Shown here in pieces: positions 26,095 to 35,222 of a stretch of DNA of 64,000 bases. Origin of the DNA: Scytonema hofmannii PCC 7110 (GTDB taxonomy: Bacteria; Cyanobacteriota; Cyanobacteriia; Cyanobacteriales; Nostocaceae); NCBI RefSeq assembly GCF_000346485.2, contig NZ_KQ976354.1:8149006-8213005 (forward strand). The letters run 5' to 3'. The position numbers and the translations under genes are program-made. Numbering within the stretch: position 1 is the stretch's first letter; each line of letters begins with the position of its first letter. The notes beneath the pieces are model-generated. The model did no database searches. It was not told where the DNA came from and was given only the letters and a program-made list of their open reading frames with translations.

Positions 26095-26309
26095 CTAGAC
26101 CTATAATAAACGCAACTGACTAAAAAAATGAATCCGTTGATACTATTATTCGGTGAAATATAACTTTCTAATCTATCATCAATCAATTCATAAATAAGAG
26201 TTAGACAATGATTGGCATTTTCACCACGACCATTTAAATTCTGAGTACTGTAGCCTTTTGCCATCATCCATTGACGAGTTGTTTCACTTAAAGAAGACTG
26301 CATACTCAT
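26055..26309 (-). CDS. Hypothetical protein, possibly the 5' half of a frameshifted gene
   Basis: An 84-residue frame with an ATG start: MQSSLSETTRQWMMAKGYSTQNLNGRGENANHCLTLIYELIDDRL. The last 20 residues (RSSWKYQDRGVRYRF) look like out-of-frame translation of the region that encodes the next ORF. I do not recognise a family. Confidence 0.5.
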   Translation of the reverse strand: MSMQSSLSETTRQWMMAKGYSTQNLNGRGENANHCLTLIYELIDDRLESYISPNNSINGFIFLVSCVYYRSSWKYQDRGVRYRF

Positions 26310-26585
26310 TTTTGAGTTTTTGCTTCCAATCGTGCTTATTTCATATTTTTACATAAATTCTAAAAAATTATTTATTTTCACAATAATCATTCGTAAAAAA
26401 TTTCAAGTAATTATGTGATGTAGCTTACTTATAAAAGAATCGTTTACTATCCGAAATCAACCAATCGGTGACAGGTCTAACACTGAATATTCATTCTATA
26501 GACGTAAAATAACGCTACTCTGAAGGTAGAAGATTTAAACAACAAAAATAAGTACCGTTTCATCAGAAAGCAAATACCTACTTAC

Positions 26586-27353
26586 ATGGTAAAAACTATG
26601 CACAATCGAACACAATTCATCAAAAATTTTGTTGCCAGCTTTCTGGGAGTCGCTGGCATAAGTGCTGTTATTGCTTTTCCTACTATAGGACAAGCCAACA
26701 TTAACCCCGATACTTCTAAGAATTCTGAGCAGTCTCTTCTTGCTCAGAAGACTCCAGATACGACACGTCCTGCTCCTGGCTCTACAAATAATCGTACTGG
26801 TTCTCAAGCTAACATAGACCAAGAATTTGTTACTCAGGCAAGGCAAAGTGACCTCACAGAAATCCAGACAAGTCAGCTAGCTCTTCAACGTGCAAAAAGC
26901 CCTGAGGTGAGAAAGTATGCAGAACGGATGATTAACGAGCATAAAAATTCGAGCCAACAATTGACAAAAATAGCTCAACAGAAGGGTTACAAACTACCAA
27001 CAACCATAGGTGATGCAAATAAAACCTTATTAACGCAACTAACGAATGCGGCTGGTACAGATTTTGACCAAGCATATATGCAAGCGCAGGTTACAGCTCA
27101 TACTAAAACTCTAGCTAATTACCAAAACTACATCGATAACGGGACAGACGCTGAGTTAAAAGCCTTTGCTAGTAAAACTGCATCTGTTGTTGACACTCAC
27201 CTAAAAATGGCACAGAGTATGGTAGGAAACTCAGGTGATTCTGGTTCCAGTTCCGGAACTTCGCCCAGTAGGAGTATACCTGGTACAAATACACCTAATA
27301 CGAATACCCCAGATACGGGAACGACTCGTCCGACTCCAGATACAGGGCGTTAA
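26586..27353 (+). CDS. DUF4142 domain secreted protein
   Basis: A 255-residue protein with a signal peptide (KNFVASFLGVAGISAVIAFPTIGQA). The DUF4142 ferritin-like four-helix domain runs from about 75 to 205 (FVTQARQSDLTEIQTSQLALQRAKSPEVRKYAERMINEH, then DFDQAYMQAQVTAHTKTLANY). The C-terminus is a Ser, Thr, Pro and Gly-rich tail with TNTPNTNTPDTG repeats. The family is periplasmic and of unknown function. ATG 26598 is an alternative start. Confidence 0.85.
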   Translation: MVKTMHNRTQFIKNFVASFLGVAGISAVIAFPTIGQANINPDTSKNSEQSLLAQKTPDTTRPAPGSTNNRTGSQANIDQEFVTQARQSDLTEIQTSQLALQRAKSPEVRKYAERMINEHKNSSQQLTKIAQQKGYKLPTTIGDANKTLLTQLTNAAGTDFDQAYMQAQVTAHTKTLANYQNYIDNGTDAELKAFASKTASVVDTHLKMAQSMVGNSGDSGSSSGTSPSRSIPGTNTPNTNTPDTGTTRPTPDTGR

Positions 27354-27962
27354 GATTTCAGCAATTGTGAGGAACTTCCAATCTTGTGGTACGGGCATCT
27401 TGCCCGTAATTCATGAGCTTGTGGTACGGGCAAGATGCCCTTAATTAATTAAAGGCGGGCGAGGACGCCCACCCCACAAGATGGATAGTTTATTCCTTGG
27501 AAAGCTTTTAAGCTACTACTTTCATTTTTTCCGAGCAACGATCTGAAAAAGATACCAATATTGTCTTCTCCAAAGGTTTGTAATTGCATGCTCAGCGCTA
27601 CGACAAACAATCTTTTCTGTAAATTTACAGAAATACTTTATTAGCTATTCTAGTAAATTTACGGAAGACGATAATTATGGTAGAGAGTTAGTATTAATTT
27701 GCTAGAATAAAAAAACAAAAAATACAGTATAAGAGTTAGCGCTAGCCACGCTATCGAAAAACAAATTTCCTTCTTGGGTTTGAGATGAGCATTTAGACAA
27801 AGGCGTGAGGAAAAAGGTAAAATGATTACCTTTTTCCTTCTTCCTTTTTATATTCTTTAGACTAGTGGTTCGCCACATTAATTTTGGTGGGTTAAGTTAG
27901 TCCATCTCCCCGACTTCGCATGAGTTGTCAGGGATCTGGCAAACCCTCAAAATCTATGAGAT
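27354..27962. other. Repeat-bearing intergenic region with a perfect palindrome
   Basis: Bases 27383-27480 contain the dispersed palindromic repeat family 'gtggtacgggcatcttgcccgt', here twice in opposing orientation; a relative is at 48231-48290. At 27614-27633 there is a perfect 20-bp palindrome tttctgtaaatttacagaaa, followed at 27652 by a related half 'gtaaatttac'. This could be an operator, but no adjacent promoter or gene explains it. No gene was found. Confidence 0.55.
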
Positions 27963-28262
27963 CTATACCAAGTAAGGTTCTTGGTGAGTCTTAATTGTGC
28001 AGTTAGAACGTGGGTAAGTTACGCAAAGCAGAGCAAACCCTTGTCCTACTTGCTCATCATCCAAGAATGTTTGGTCAGATTGGTCGATTTCACCTTCAAC
28101 AACTTTTCCAACGCAGCTAGAGCAAGCACCTGAGTGACAGGAGAAAGGCAAATCAATACCTTGTTCTCCTGCTGCGTCTAGGATAGTAGTCTCTTCATCG
28201 ACTTCAATTGTGGTATCGAGATTTTCTTTCTTGCTGATCAGTCTAACTTGATAAGTAGCCAT
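27963..28262 (-). CDS. fdxH: Heterocyst-type [2Fe-2S] ferredoxin FdxH
   Basis: A 99-residue plant-type ferredoxin. The cluster ligands are in [14 protein letters not shown] and the distal Cys in [12 protein letters not shown]. The sequence, including [11 protein letters not shown] at the C-terminus and the Lys/Arg-containing N-terminal segment, is that of FdxH, the electron donor to nitrogenase reductase in heterocysts. It is the last gene of the nif run on the minus strand, after hesA and hesB. Confidence 0.95.
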   Translation of the reverse strand: MATYQVRLISKKENLDTTIEVDEETTILDAAGEQGIDLPFSCHSGACSSCVGKVVEGEIDQSDQTFLDDEQVGQGFALLCVTYPRSNCTIKTHQEPYLV

Positions 28263-28381
28263 TTTCCAAATCCTCGCACACTCGGTACATAATGGTTTTA
28301 TGGCTTCAAGGGTGTGTAAATTTATAATTCGTAATTCATAATTTGTAATTGAGATGATAATTACGAATTAGCAATTACGAA

Positions 28382-28753
28382 TTATGTACAGGGTGTACCT
28401 GCGGATGTGCAGTCAACTGTTTTAAAAGACTTTCCACAACCGCAAGTTTCTGTGGCATTGGGGTTGATAAACTTAAAGCCACTTTCCATCACCCCATCCA
28501 CAAAATCAACAATCATTCCTTCCAACAACGACGCACTTTTGGCATCAACGTAAATACGCACTTTACCTTCTTGGCTTACTACGTCATCTGGTTGCGGCTT
28601 ACTGGTAATTTCCATTGCATACTCATAGCCACTGCAACCACCGTCTTTGACAGAGATACGGATGCCTTTAGTTGGCGTAGTTGTTTCGGGTTCGGAACCT
28701 CGTAGTAACGCCCGCAGGTGAAATTCTGCTTTTTCTGTCAAAGTAACAGTCAT
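28382..28753 (-). CDS. hesB: HesB / IscA-type Fe-S assembly protein
   Basis: A 123-residue A-type iron-sulfur carrier. The ligand cysteines are in GGCSGYEY and in ETCGCGKSF near the C-terminus. HesB is encoded with hesA and fdxH downstream of nifW in heterocystous cyanobacteria and is thought to help load Fe-S clusters during nitrogenase maturation. Tandem and inverted AT repeats occupy the gaps on both sides. Confidence 0.93.
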   Translation of the reverse strand: MTVTLTEKAEFHLRALLRGSEPETTTPTKGIRISVKDGGCSGYEYAMEITSKPQPDDVVSQEGKVRIYVDAKSASLLEGMIVDFVDGVMESGFKFINPNATETCGCGKSFKTVDCTSAGTPCT

Positions 28754-28774
28754 TCAACATTCTCCTTAATTGCT

Positions 28775-28862
28775 AATTGCTAATTGTTAGTTGTTAGTTG
28801 TTAGTTGCTAATTGCGTTCTTACCATTAACCATTAACCATTAACCATTAACCATTAGCCATT
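28775..28862. repeat. Tandem heptamer repeats between hesA and hesB
   Basis: Copies of 'ttagttg' then 'accatta' separate the two genes, abutting the hesA stop. Confidence 0.8.
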
Positions 28863-29652
28863 AACTCGTTAATGTTTCCATCGGCGTAGATTGTGAGTAT
28901 CTCCAAGGGGCATTGTTACCACAGACCGGACAGGAGCGATCGCGATAAGAACGACGCTTGGCGAACTCCATCCGAGCTAAGTCTATGGTCAGCAATTGCG
29001 ATAACAGAGGCTGACTTAACCCAGTGATCAACTTGATAGCTTCTAACGCAGTCAAACAAGCCAGTGTGCCAGAAACAGCACCCAGAACTGAAAAACCGCG
29101 CCTATCCCAATCAGGCTTTTCAGGGAACAGGCAAGACAAGCAAGGAGTCACACCAGGAATAATCGTTGTGAGATATGCCTCCATTCCGTCCATTGCAGCT
29201 TCCACCATAGGCTTACGCCAGCGCACGCAAGCTTCATTTAGCAGATCGCGCTCTGTAAAGTTATGAGCGCAATCAAGAGTCATATCAGCTGATTGTACCA
29301 AGGAATCTACATTTTCCGGAGTGACATATTCATGCACTGCTTCTATAACGACATCAGGATTGATGGCTTCCAGAGTTTCTTTTGCTTTGAATACCCTTGG
29401 CTTACCTACCGAATCATGAGTCATAAGAACCTGACGATTCATGTCGTCAAGCCGCAGGTCACCACCCCGAACAAGAATCAGCCGCCCAACGCCAGCTACC
29501 GCAAGGTATAGCGCCGCTGTACCGCCCAATCCTCCTACACCCGTAACCAGAACTGTCGCTGACTTGAGGCGCTTCTGTGCTGTTTCTCCAAAATTAGGAA
29601 GCATCATTTGGCGACGATAGCGTTCTAATTCGGTAGGCGTTAGGTTTATCAC
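28861..29652 (-). CDS. hesA: HesA, MoeB/ThiF-type E1-like protein
   Basis: A 263-residue adenylating enzyme. VLVTGVGGLGGTAALYLAVAGVG is the ATP-binding glycine loop; DDMNRQVLMT provides the catalytic Arg and Asn; CLSC and CPVCG are two CxxC pairs for zinc. E1-like enzymes activate sulfur-carrier or similar C-termini. HesA in nif clusters is linked to cofactor or sulfur supply for nitrogenase. It follows nifW after 10 bases, so they are co-transcribed. Confidence 0.93.
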   Translation of the reverse strand: MINLTPTELERYRRQMMLPNFGETAQKRLKSATVLVTGVGGLGGTAALYLAVAGVGRLILVRGGDLRLDDMNRQVLMTHDSVGKPRVFKAKETLEAINPDVVIEAVHEYVTPENVDSLVQSADMTLDCAHNFTERDLLNEACVRWRKPMVEAAMDGMEAYLTTIIPGVTPCLSCLFPEKPDWDRRGFSVLGAVSGTLACLTALEAIKLITGLSQPLLSQLLTIDLARMEFAKRRSYRDRSCPVCGNNAPWRYSQSTPMETLTS

Positions 29653-29662
29653 TTTTTACCTC

Positions 29663-29980
29663 CTAATCAGAAGTGATTTCTGTCAGCGTAACTACATTTT
29701 TAGGCTTCTCATTAAACACTTTGAACAGCTTTTGTTCTTGAGGTGTTGAACAGATAAATACCTGATAAGCTTGTTGTAGCGCCTCACAATATTTACTTAA
29801 CCTTTCCAGATCGCTGAGGTCAGTATAATTATTATCAATTTCCGCAATCAATTGAGAAAACTTTTTCAAAATATGCAGGCGATTGACATTAACAACCTTT
29901 TGATCGTAAGGAAGTTCAAAAAACTCAAAATATTCCTCTGCTTGTACAATTTCTTTGAATTTAGTATAATCCCAGGTCAT
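29663..29980 (-). CDS. nifW: Nitrogenase-stabilising/protective protein NifW
   Basis: A 105-residue protein with TKFKEIVQAEEYFEFFELPYDQKVVNVNRLHILKKFS, the NifW signature. NifW binds MoFe protein precursors and protects or assists their maturation. Its ATG overlaps the preceding stop (ATGA at 29977-29980), so translation is coupled. Confidence 0.93.
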   Translation of the reverse strand: MTWDYTKFKEIVQAEEYFEFFELPYDQKVVNVNRLHILKKFSQLIAEIDNNYTDLSDLERLSKYCEALQQAYQVFICSTPQEQKLFKVFNEKPKNVVTLTEITSD

Positions 29981-30201
29981 TTTCCCTGCTCCAGTTTTTT
30001 TAGCTGTTGCTTAAGTTCATCTAATTGACGAAAAATTTCATAGGTGGCGGCAGCGACATCCATCAGTTGTTGGTAATCTGTGGGCAAACCTTCAGCCAGA
30101 TCGTGCAAGTCCATTTTCATTTGACCTGCCTTACTATTGAGGCGTTTTATTTGAGTTTTTAAATCCTCAATACTAGTTGTTTCACTACCAGTTTGAGCCA
30201 T
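29977..30201 (-). CDS. CCE_0567-family (DUF683) metalloprotein
   Basis: A 74-residue helical protein: IEDLKTQIKRLNSKAGQMKMDLHDLAEGLPTDYQQLMDVA. It is a member of the small metal-binding family encoded between the nifX-associated gene and nifW in cyanobacteria and other diazotrophs. The ATG at 30201 has 'ggaga' at the right distance; the longer frame to 30390 is translated dispersed repeat and is rejected. Confidence 0.88.
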   Translation of the reverse strand: MAQTGSETTSIEDLKTQIKRLNSKAGQMKMDLHDLAEGLPTDYQQLMDVAAATYEIFRQLDELKQQLKKLEQGK

Positions 30202-30229
30202 CGGCATCTCCTCAAATTTTGGATGAGTG

Positions 30230-30302
30230 AACCGCAGATGAACGCGGATGAACGCGGATAAAAGAGAAAAATATCCGCGTTTATGTGCGTTTATCTGTGG
30301 TT
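30230..30302. repeat. Inverted pair of 'accgcagatgaacgcggat' repeats
   Basis: Two arms of the cyanobacterial dispersed repeat face each other (30230-30259 and 30271-30302) in the 208-bp gap between the DUF269 gene and the CCE_0567-type gene. The transcript could fold into a long hairpin here. Confidence 0.75.
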
Positions 30303-30409
30303 GCAATTTTTGTAACAGATATAACGGATGGTTATCTGTCTCCTTCAAAGATATCTCATCCATCAATCTTGTTATGTTATCCGTTGCCAAAATCTAAAGA
30401 TTAAAATTT

Positions 30410-30886
30410 TTAGATTTTGCTCACTTCTGGGTAATTTTTAGCTAGTTCGACTCCTTTTTGAACTAACTTTTCCCCCTCTTCTGACAATTTTTCTAATGAG
30501 TCAAAGCCAAAACGGTGGACATCTCGTAAAGTTTTAACAACTAACAAAAGACGACCAGAAAAGACTAAAGCCCAGCCAAAACCTTCATGGCTTAAATCAA
30601 CGACAACTTGAGATAACAAACCTGTTTCTTGTTCAATACGAGCAGCTACAGCACGGTAAAATACCATAATCCGGGATAAAGTCATCGGTTCAACGTCACC
30701 CTCAACAGGTATTTCCCGTTTCTTTTGTTTGCTGACAACAAAGGGTTTGAGCAGTAAGTCATCTGACCAATTGCGAAAAGTTCCATAACTGTCTTGACCT
30801 CGGATTTGCTGCACTATTGCCTTGAGAAAAGGCGAGTTTAAAATATCGGCTGTAGCAGTTCCGTTTACACTATTAGATACACTCAT
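30410..30886 (-). CDS. NifX-associated protein (DUF269)
   Basis: A 158-residue protein: NSPFLKAIVQQIRGQDSYGTFRNWSDDLLLKPFVVSKQKKREIPVEGDVEP is diagnostic of the DUF269 family that always accompanies nifX. Role not defined; thought to assist FeMo-cofactor assembly. Its start overlaps the nifX stop (ATGA). Confidence 0.93.
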   Translation of the reverse strand: MSVSNSVNGTATADILNSPFLKAIVQQIRGQDSYGTFRNWSDDLLLKPFVVSKQKKREIPVEGDVEPMTLSRIMVFYRAVAARIEQETGLLSQVVVDLSHEGFGWALVFSGRLLLVVKTLRDVHRFGFDSLEKLSEEGEKLVQKGVELAKNYPEVSKI

Positions 30887-31296
30887 ACAGCAGCTTCCTC
30901 TTCTAATTCATTCTCAAAACTTTGGGGGTTTTCCTGTAGTGCTTTACGCAACCAAGGTGGTGGGCTTCCGTTTAAAGTTTGTACTAACTTGTCTAAAACA
31001 TCAGCGATCGCATCTTCTTCAGAACGTGCTTTGACTGGAGTGACCCCTTGTTTGATTAACTTAGCAGCCGCAGTCCCACCAATCGCGGAAACATAAACAA
31101 TTTTGCAATCAACTAATGCATCAAGTTTTGGTCCGACTTTATCTTCATTACCATCTTGTTTGAGATTACCATCAAACTTGAGAGTTTCTAGAAACTCATA
31201 TCCATCTTTTGAGACTTCATACACATCAATCTCTTTTGACCATCCAAAATGAGCATTAATATGTATTCGGTCACTGGTTGTGAAAGCAACTTTCAT
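30883..31296 (-). CDS. nifX: Nitrogenase cofactor carrier NifX
   Basis: A 137-residue protein that binds FeMo-cofactor intermediates between NifB, NifEN and the apo-enzyme. MKVAFTTSDRIHINAHFGWSKEIDVYEV is the dinitrogenase-iron-molybdenum-cofactor-binding fold start, and CKIVYVSAIGGTAAAKLIKQGVTPVK is its second conserved segment. It overlaps the DUF269 gene. A repeat-filled gap of 172 bases separates it from nifN. Confidence 0.94.
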   Translation of the reverse strand: MKVAFTTSDRIHINAHFGWSKEIDVYEVSKDGYEFLETLKFDGNLKQDGNEDKVGPKLDALVDCKIVYVSAIGGTAAAKLIKQGVTPVKARSEEDAIADVLDKLVQTLNGSPPPWLRKALQENPQSFENELEEEAAV

Positions 31297-31324
31297 TCTT
31301 GTTCTCCTCTCATCAAATTGTTTG

Positions 31325-31468
31325 TGATGAGTTATGAGTTATAAGCAGTAAATCAACGTTTACTACAGCTCATAATTCATAACTCATAACTTTTAACTAC
31401 TCACAATGACAGGCGAGACGCCTGTCCTACGCCACTAACTACTGTACGGGTGCAAGGCCGCCGCGCCC
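31325..31468. repeat. Dispersed palindromic repeats between nifN and nifX
   Basis: Contains 'gacaggcgagacgcctgtc' (a near palindrome) and two copies of a 'gtacgggcgcaaggc' type repeat. A relative with 'gcgcaaggcattgcgcc' is at 44338-44365, and another is near 48135. Confidence 0.75.
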
Positions 31469-32824
31469 CTACTGTACGGGCGCAAGGCATTGCGCCCCTA
31501 CCAACTCTCTTAACTGGTGAGCTTTGGCTTCTTCCTCTTCCATAAAGATGTTGGCAATATCAAATAGAATATCTATAGTACCTCGGTAGCCTACTTTGGT
31601 ATACAAACCATTACCTAAACGGTCAAAAATGGGAATACCTTGACGGTAAACAGGAATGCCCAAACGTTTTGCGATCGCAACAGTATGAGAGCTTCCAATC
31701 AATAGATCGGAACCAACAGCCAGTTGCTCAAAATCTTCTAAATCGCCAACAGTCACGCTATTGATTGGAAGTTTTTCCAACATAGGAGAACGAGTTGTGG
31801 TGACTGCTGCATGAATTTCAGCACCCATGGATTGTAAAAAGTAAACTGTTGAACCAAGTAAATCCGGTTCTAGTGCTAGAGACACTCGCTTACAACCAAA
31901 GAAAAAGTGAGTATCTAGCATGGCGTCTTGCAACTGACGGCGTTGGCGACGGTATTTTTCTGGTACCGCAGTCCCACTCAAATCTGCCAATGCTTGTAAA
32001 AAGTTATCAACTGGTTCTAATCCAGTTAGTTCGCCAAAAACTTCGTAGGGAATGTTAAAGCGATCGCGCAGAATTTTTGCTGCACCCCGCATGCTGTCAC
32101 CTAAAGCTAAAGTGAATGCAGAATTACCAATTTCCCTCAATTCTGCCAAACTTGTACCGTTGGCTGTGATTGCACTATAAGAATCTTCCAAGTGACCATC
32201 TAAAGATGCAGCCAGATCGGGTACAACAATAGGTTTCAGTCCAAAAGCAGTGACTATCTCTTTTATTTCCTCAACATCCCCAGGGGTAAAAGCAGAACTT
32301 GGCAAGATGGCAATTTGCATGGGATGAGGATTTTGCTCATCACTTTTTTGAGCAAGTTCTCGGACTATGCTCTCTACAGCAGCAGCATATCCATCTTGCA
32401 AAGAACCTTTAAAATCTGGAGAAGAAACCAAGACAACTGGTAAGTTATCTAATTCTGGGTGACGTTTGCGAATACCCTTAAGAATGTGGGGCATATCATC
32501 CCCTCTAGTTTCCGTCAGTGCAGTGGTACACAAACCAATGATATCTGGCTTTGATCTTTCTGCTAGAGTGAGAATAGCTTGCTCAACATTCTCCTCTCCG
32601 CCCAAGATAGTGCTGACTTCCGACATTGCTGTCGTAGATAGGGGAATTGTTTCAGAGAAATGCTTCACTAATAAAGACTTAGCAAAAGCAGTACAACCTT
32701 GGGAACCGTGGAACAGTGGTATCATCCCCTTCAAGCCCAACAAAGCTAAAGCAGCACCCAAAGGTTGGCTGAGTTTTAAGGGATTCACAGCAACTGATGA
32801 ATTGGTAACAGTAACGATCGCCAT
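31469..32824 (-). CDS. nifN: Nitrogenase cofactor scaffold subunit NifN
   Basis: A 451-residue partner of NifE in the NifEN complex on which NifB-co is converted to FeMo-co. It starts MAIVTVTNSSVAVNPLKLSQPLGAALALLG; LFHGSQGCTAFAKSLLVKHF and STTAMSEVSTILGGEENVEQAI are the family hallmarks. The ATG at 32824 is one base after the nifE stop; a longer frame to 32992 is translated nifE-end repeat and is rejected. Length is normal. Confidence 0.96.
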   Translation of the reverse strand: MAIVTVTNSSVAVNPLKLSQPLGAALALLGLKGMIPLFHGSQGCTAFAKSLLVKHFSETIPLSTTAMSEVSTILGGEENVEQAILTLAERSKPDIIGLCTTALTETRGDDMPHILKGIRKRHPELDNLPVVLVSSPDFKGSLQDGYAAAVESIVRELAQKSDEQNPHPMQIAILPSSAFTPGDVEEIKEIVTAFGLKPIVVPDLAASLDGHLEDSYSAITANGTSLAELREIGNSAFTLALGDSMRGAAKILRDRFNIPYEVFGELTGLEPVDNFLQALADLSGTAVPEKYRRQRRQLQDAMLDTHFFFGCKRVSLALEPDLLGSTVYFLQSMGAEIHAAVTTTRSPMLEKLPINSVTVGDLEDFEQLAVGSDLLIGSSHTVAIAKRLGIPVYRQGIPIFDRLGNGLYTKVGYRGTIDILFDIANIFMEEEEAKAHQLRELVGAQCLAPVQ

Positions 32825-32825
32825 T

Positions 32826-33745
32826 TTAGATAACCTCCAGAGAAGGGGAGTGGAGAGTGGGGAGTGGGGAGTTGGGGATAAGAGAGGAAGAAATTTCCCC
32901 CTCTCCCCCACTCTCCCTCTCCCCCCCTCCTGTTTTTTCCCAAGGCGCAGGCTTGCGGACTTGTTCCCACACAGGGCTATAGACGGCTTCATATAATTCT
33001 CTTGCCATTTCTAACATTCCTGTATAGCCAGCGTAAGGGTGATGGCGTTCTTGGTTGATATGGAGGAAAGGAATTCGAGCTTTCAAGGCGGTGTACTGAT
33101 TTCGTCCCCCAGCAATTAACATATCAGCTTTAGTTTCTTTAATAATCCGCAAGAGTTCTTTGGGGCTTTCTTGTTCCAACATGATGCCATCTTTACCCAG
33201 CAACTTTTTGATGCGGGCTTTGTCTTCTTCCGTGCTTTTCCTGGTACTTGTAGCAACAACTTCCATTCCCAAGTCTTTAGCTGCAGAAATGATAGACCAA
33301 CTCTTCACACCTCCCGTGTAAAGAACAATACGCTTTCCTTTCAATTTCTCACGATAAGGAGCGAGTGCTACATCAAGAACTGCGGTTTCTTCTGCAATCA
33401 GCTTTTCAGTACGCTCTTGTAAATCTGAGTCACCCAACTTTGCAGCAATATTCCGCAAACAGCGGTTCATATCTTCTATACCGTAGAATGACTCTTCCGT
33501 GTAGGGAATACCATAGCGCTCTTCCATTTTTGTTGCCATGTTTAGCAACGCTTTGGAGCAAATCATCACATTGAGTTTAGCCCGGTGAGCGTAACAAATT
33601 TCTTGATAACGAGCATCACCTGTAATTTTTGCTAAGACTCTGATACCTAATTTCTGAAACAGTGGCAAAACGCTCCACATTTCACCTGCAACATTATACT
33701 CGCCAATAAGATTAATATCATAAGGTGTAGTATACTCTGGTTCAC
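32826..33745 (-). CDS. nifE: nifE, 3' segment (interrupted gene)
   Basis: The frame runs EPEYTTPYDINLIGEYNVAGEMWSVLPLFQKLG and onward through TGGVKSWSIISAAKDLGMEVV, the C-terminal two thirds of NifE. It has no start of its own: upstream bases belong to the 9.5-kb element. Joining at GTGAACC (33739-33745) to the 5' segment ending at 43288 gives a 491-residue NifE. The last 30 or so residues (GGGERESGGEGEI onward) are encoded by tandem 'ggagtgggga' repeats and replace the usual short C-terminus. Confidence 0.95.
32838..32937. repeat. Tandem repeats inside the 3' end of nifE
   Basis: Copies of 'gtggagagtggggagtgggg' and their near complements ('cccccactctccctctcccc') lie within the nifE reading frame and encode its C-terminal tail. 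Confidence 0.8.
33739..33745 (-). other. Recombination half-site, nifE 3' side
   Basis: GTGAACC (minus strand) at the boundary where NifE homology starts. The same seven bases occur at 43288-43294 at the other boundary. Recombination between them restores codons CGT GAA CCA GAG in frame. Confidence 0.85.
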
Positions 33746-33880
33746 TTGAACGCTTTGTACAACATCTTGATGAGATAGGTAGAGCTTAACGGCTGAAGCT
33801 GTATCGTACTGCAACAAGTTATTATACTTACCAATAACGAGTGACTGTATATAGCAGTCCTAAATGATTTACAAACACCA

Positions 33881-33913
33881 AGAAACCCGGTTTCTTTGAG
33901 AAACCGGGTTTCT
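33881..33913. repeat. Palindrome agaaacccggtttct
   Basis: Two 15-bp copies, each itself palindromic, separated by ttg. A very widespread cyanobacterial dispersed hairpin; here it marks the start of the nifE element interior. Confidence 0.85.
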
Positions 33914-34014
33914 GATAGCTATTGTATCAAGAGTTTATTACTTGAAAAAGAATACACTATTGCGCTTTAATAAAAGTCAAACCAATTTATCTATTTATAG
34001 TAGAGTCAGTAAAA

Positions 34015-34275
34015 ATGAATTCAGAACAAGAACTACTAGCTAAATGGCGTACCCTACCCAAAGAAAAACAAGATGAAGTTTTAGATTTTGTCGAATTTCT
34101 CCAAGTCAAGACAGTAAAATCACAACCCATAACCCCTACCAATAAATCTCAACTTGGACAACGCTTACGCCAAATACGCGCTGAAATTGTCGCATCAGGC
34201 GAACCCTTATTAACTAGAGACGAACTTGAGAAAGAAATAGCCAGTCGTCGCGGTGGTTTACAAGAAGACGCATGA
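34015..34275 (+). CDS. DUF2281-type antitoxin
   Basis: An 86-residue protein beginning MNSEQELLAKWRTLPKEKQDEVLDFVEFLQ, typical of DUF2281 antitoxins, with an acidic-basic C-terminal helix. Overlaps the next gene by four bases (ATGA), forming a VapBC-like pair inside the nifE element. Such modules could stabilise the element in vegetative cells. Confidence 0.8.
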   Translation: MNSEQELLAKWRTLPKEKQDEVLDFVEFLQVKTVKSQPITPTNKSQLGQRLRQIRAEIVASGEPLLTRDELEKEIASRRGGLQEDA

Positions 34276-34676
34276 AAATAAGTTTTATTGATTCTGGAGT
34301 GCTAGTTACTGCTGCACGAAGCGTAGGAGAATGGTCCGAAAAAGCTTTATCTATTTTAGAAGACTCTGAACGAGAATTTGCATCCAGTGAGTTCATTAAG
34401 CTAGAAGTAATTCCTAAAGCTGTTTACAATCGACAAATCAAAGAAGTTGAATTTTATGAAACATTTTTTAAGACTGTCAGCTATTGGACACCGGATTTAA
34501 ATAAAATAGTTCAAGATGCTTATCAAATTGGTAATCAATACGGTTTTGCTGCAATGGATGCGCTACATTTAGCTGCTGCTCTGTCAATTGGTGCGGAAGA
34601 GTTTATTACAACCGAAAAACCAACAAAACCAATGTTTCGGGTATCGGGCATTAATATAGTCTCTATTTTAGATTGA
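34272..34676 (+). CDS. PIN-domain toxin
   Basis: A 134-residue PIN ribonuclease with all acidic motifs: FIDSGVLVTAA (first Asp), FIKLEVIPK (Glu) and AAMDALHLAAAL (second Asp), plus a terminal EEFITTEKPTKPMF. Intact and coupled to the DUF2281 antitoxin. Probably cleaves RNA when unneutralised; the exact target cannot be told. Confidence 0.85.
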   Translation: MKISFIDSGVLVTAARSVGEWSEKALSILEDSEREFASSEFIKLEVIPKAVYNRQIKEVEFYETFFKTVSYWTPDLNKIVQDAYQIGNQYGFAAMDALHLAAALSIGAEEFITTEKPTKPMFRVSGINIVSILD

Positions 34677-35222
34677 TATCAAAGAGTATTATTTACAATT
34701 GTATTAAGTTGTGTTTACTAAACTGAAAACAGTTATTGGGGTTAATGATATTCTTCTATGATCGCTCTGGTTGCACCTGACAACAGCACTCTTCATTTTA
34801 AATCAATAGTAAGTGGAACAAGAGCACGAGCGCAAGCTGTATAATCTTCGCTCTTCTTAAATTTTGTTTTTATTATCAAGTCAAAACGTTTAATATATAT
34901 TGCTAAAAGAGACAACGCTTTTTCTTTATCTTGAGGACTAGAAAAATTGAGTTGACGGGTACTAAAAAGTTGAGGTATTACCTGTAAACTACACTTTTAT
35001 TCTCTAGTCCGTAGAAAGGTTATATGCATACTGTCAAGGCAACCATATCACAATTTTTGTAAAGTCAGCGTAAATCTCTTAAAAAAATTATGAGGTTTTG
35101 GTTAAGATTAGTATTTACTTAAAACATTATATCTACAGGCCAGACCTGGTCATTTAAAAATAGTTAACAGTAACCTATACCGGGCAGTTACTAGCGATCG
35201 CTAATAACTGCTAACAGATAAC
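34677..35222. other. Gap with a start-less coding remnant
   Basis: On the minus strand 34793-34996 an open frame without a start codon reads VIPQLFSTRQLNFSSPQDKEK and AIYIKRFDLIIKTKFKKSEDY. It looks like the tail of a lost gene of unknown family. Nothing else was recognised. Confidence 0.4.

Noticed and set aside
30202..30390. N-terminal extension of the CCE_0567-type protein
   Set aside because: It is translated inverted dispersed repeat; the conserved protein and ribosome binding site start at 30201.
32825..32992. N-terminal extension of NifN
   Set aside because: It is nifE 3' end read in another frame; the conserved start is 32824.
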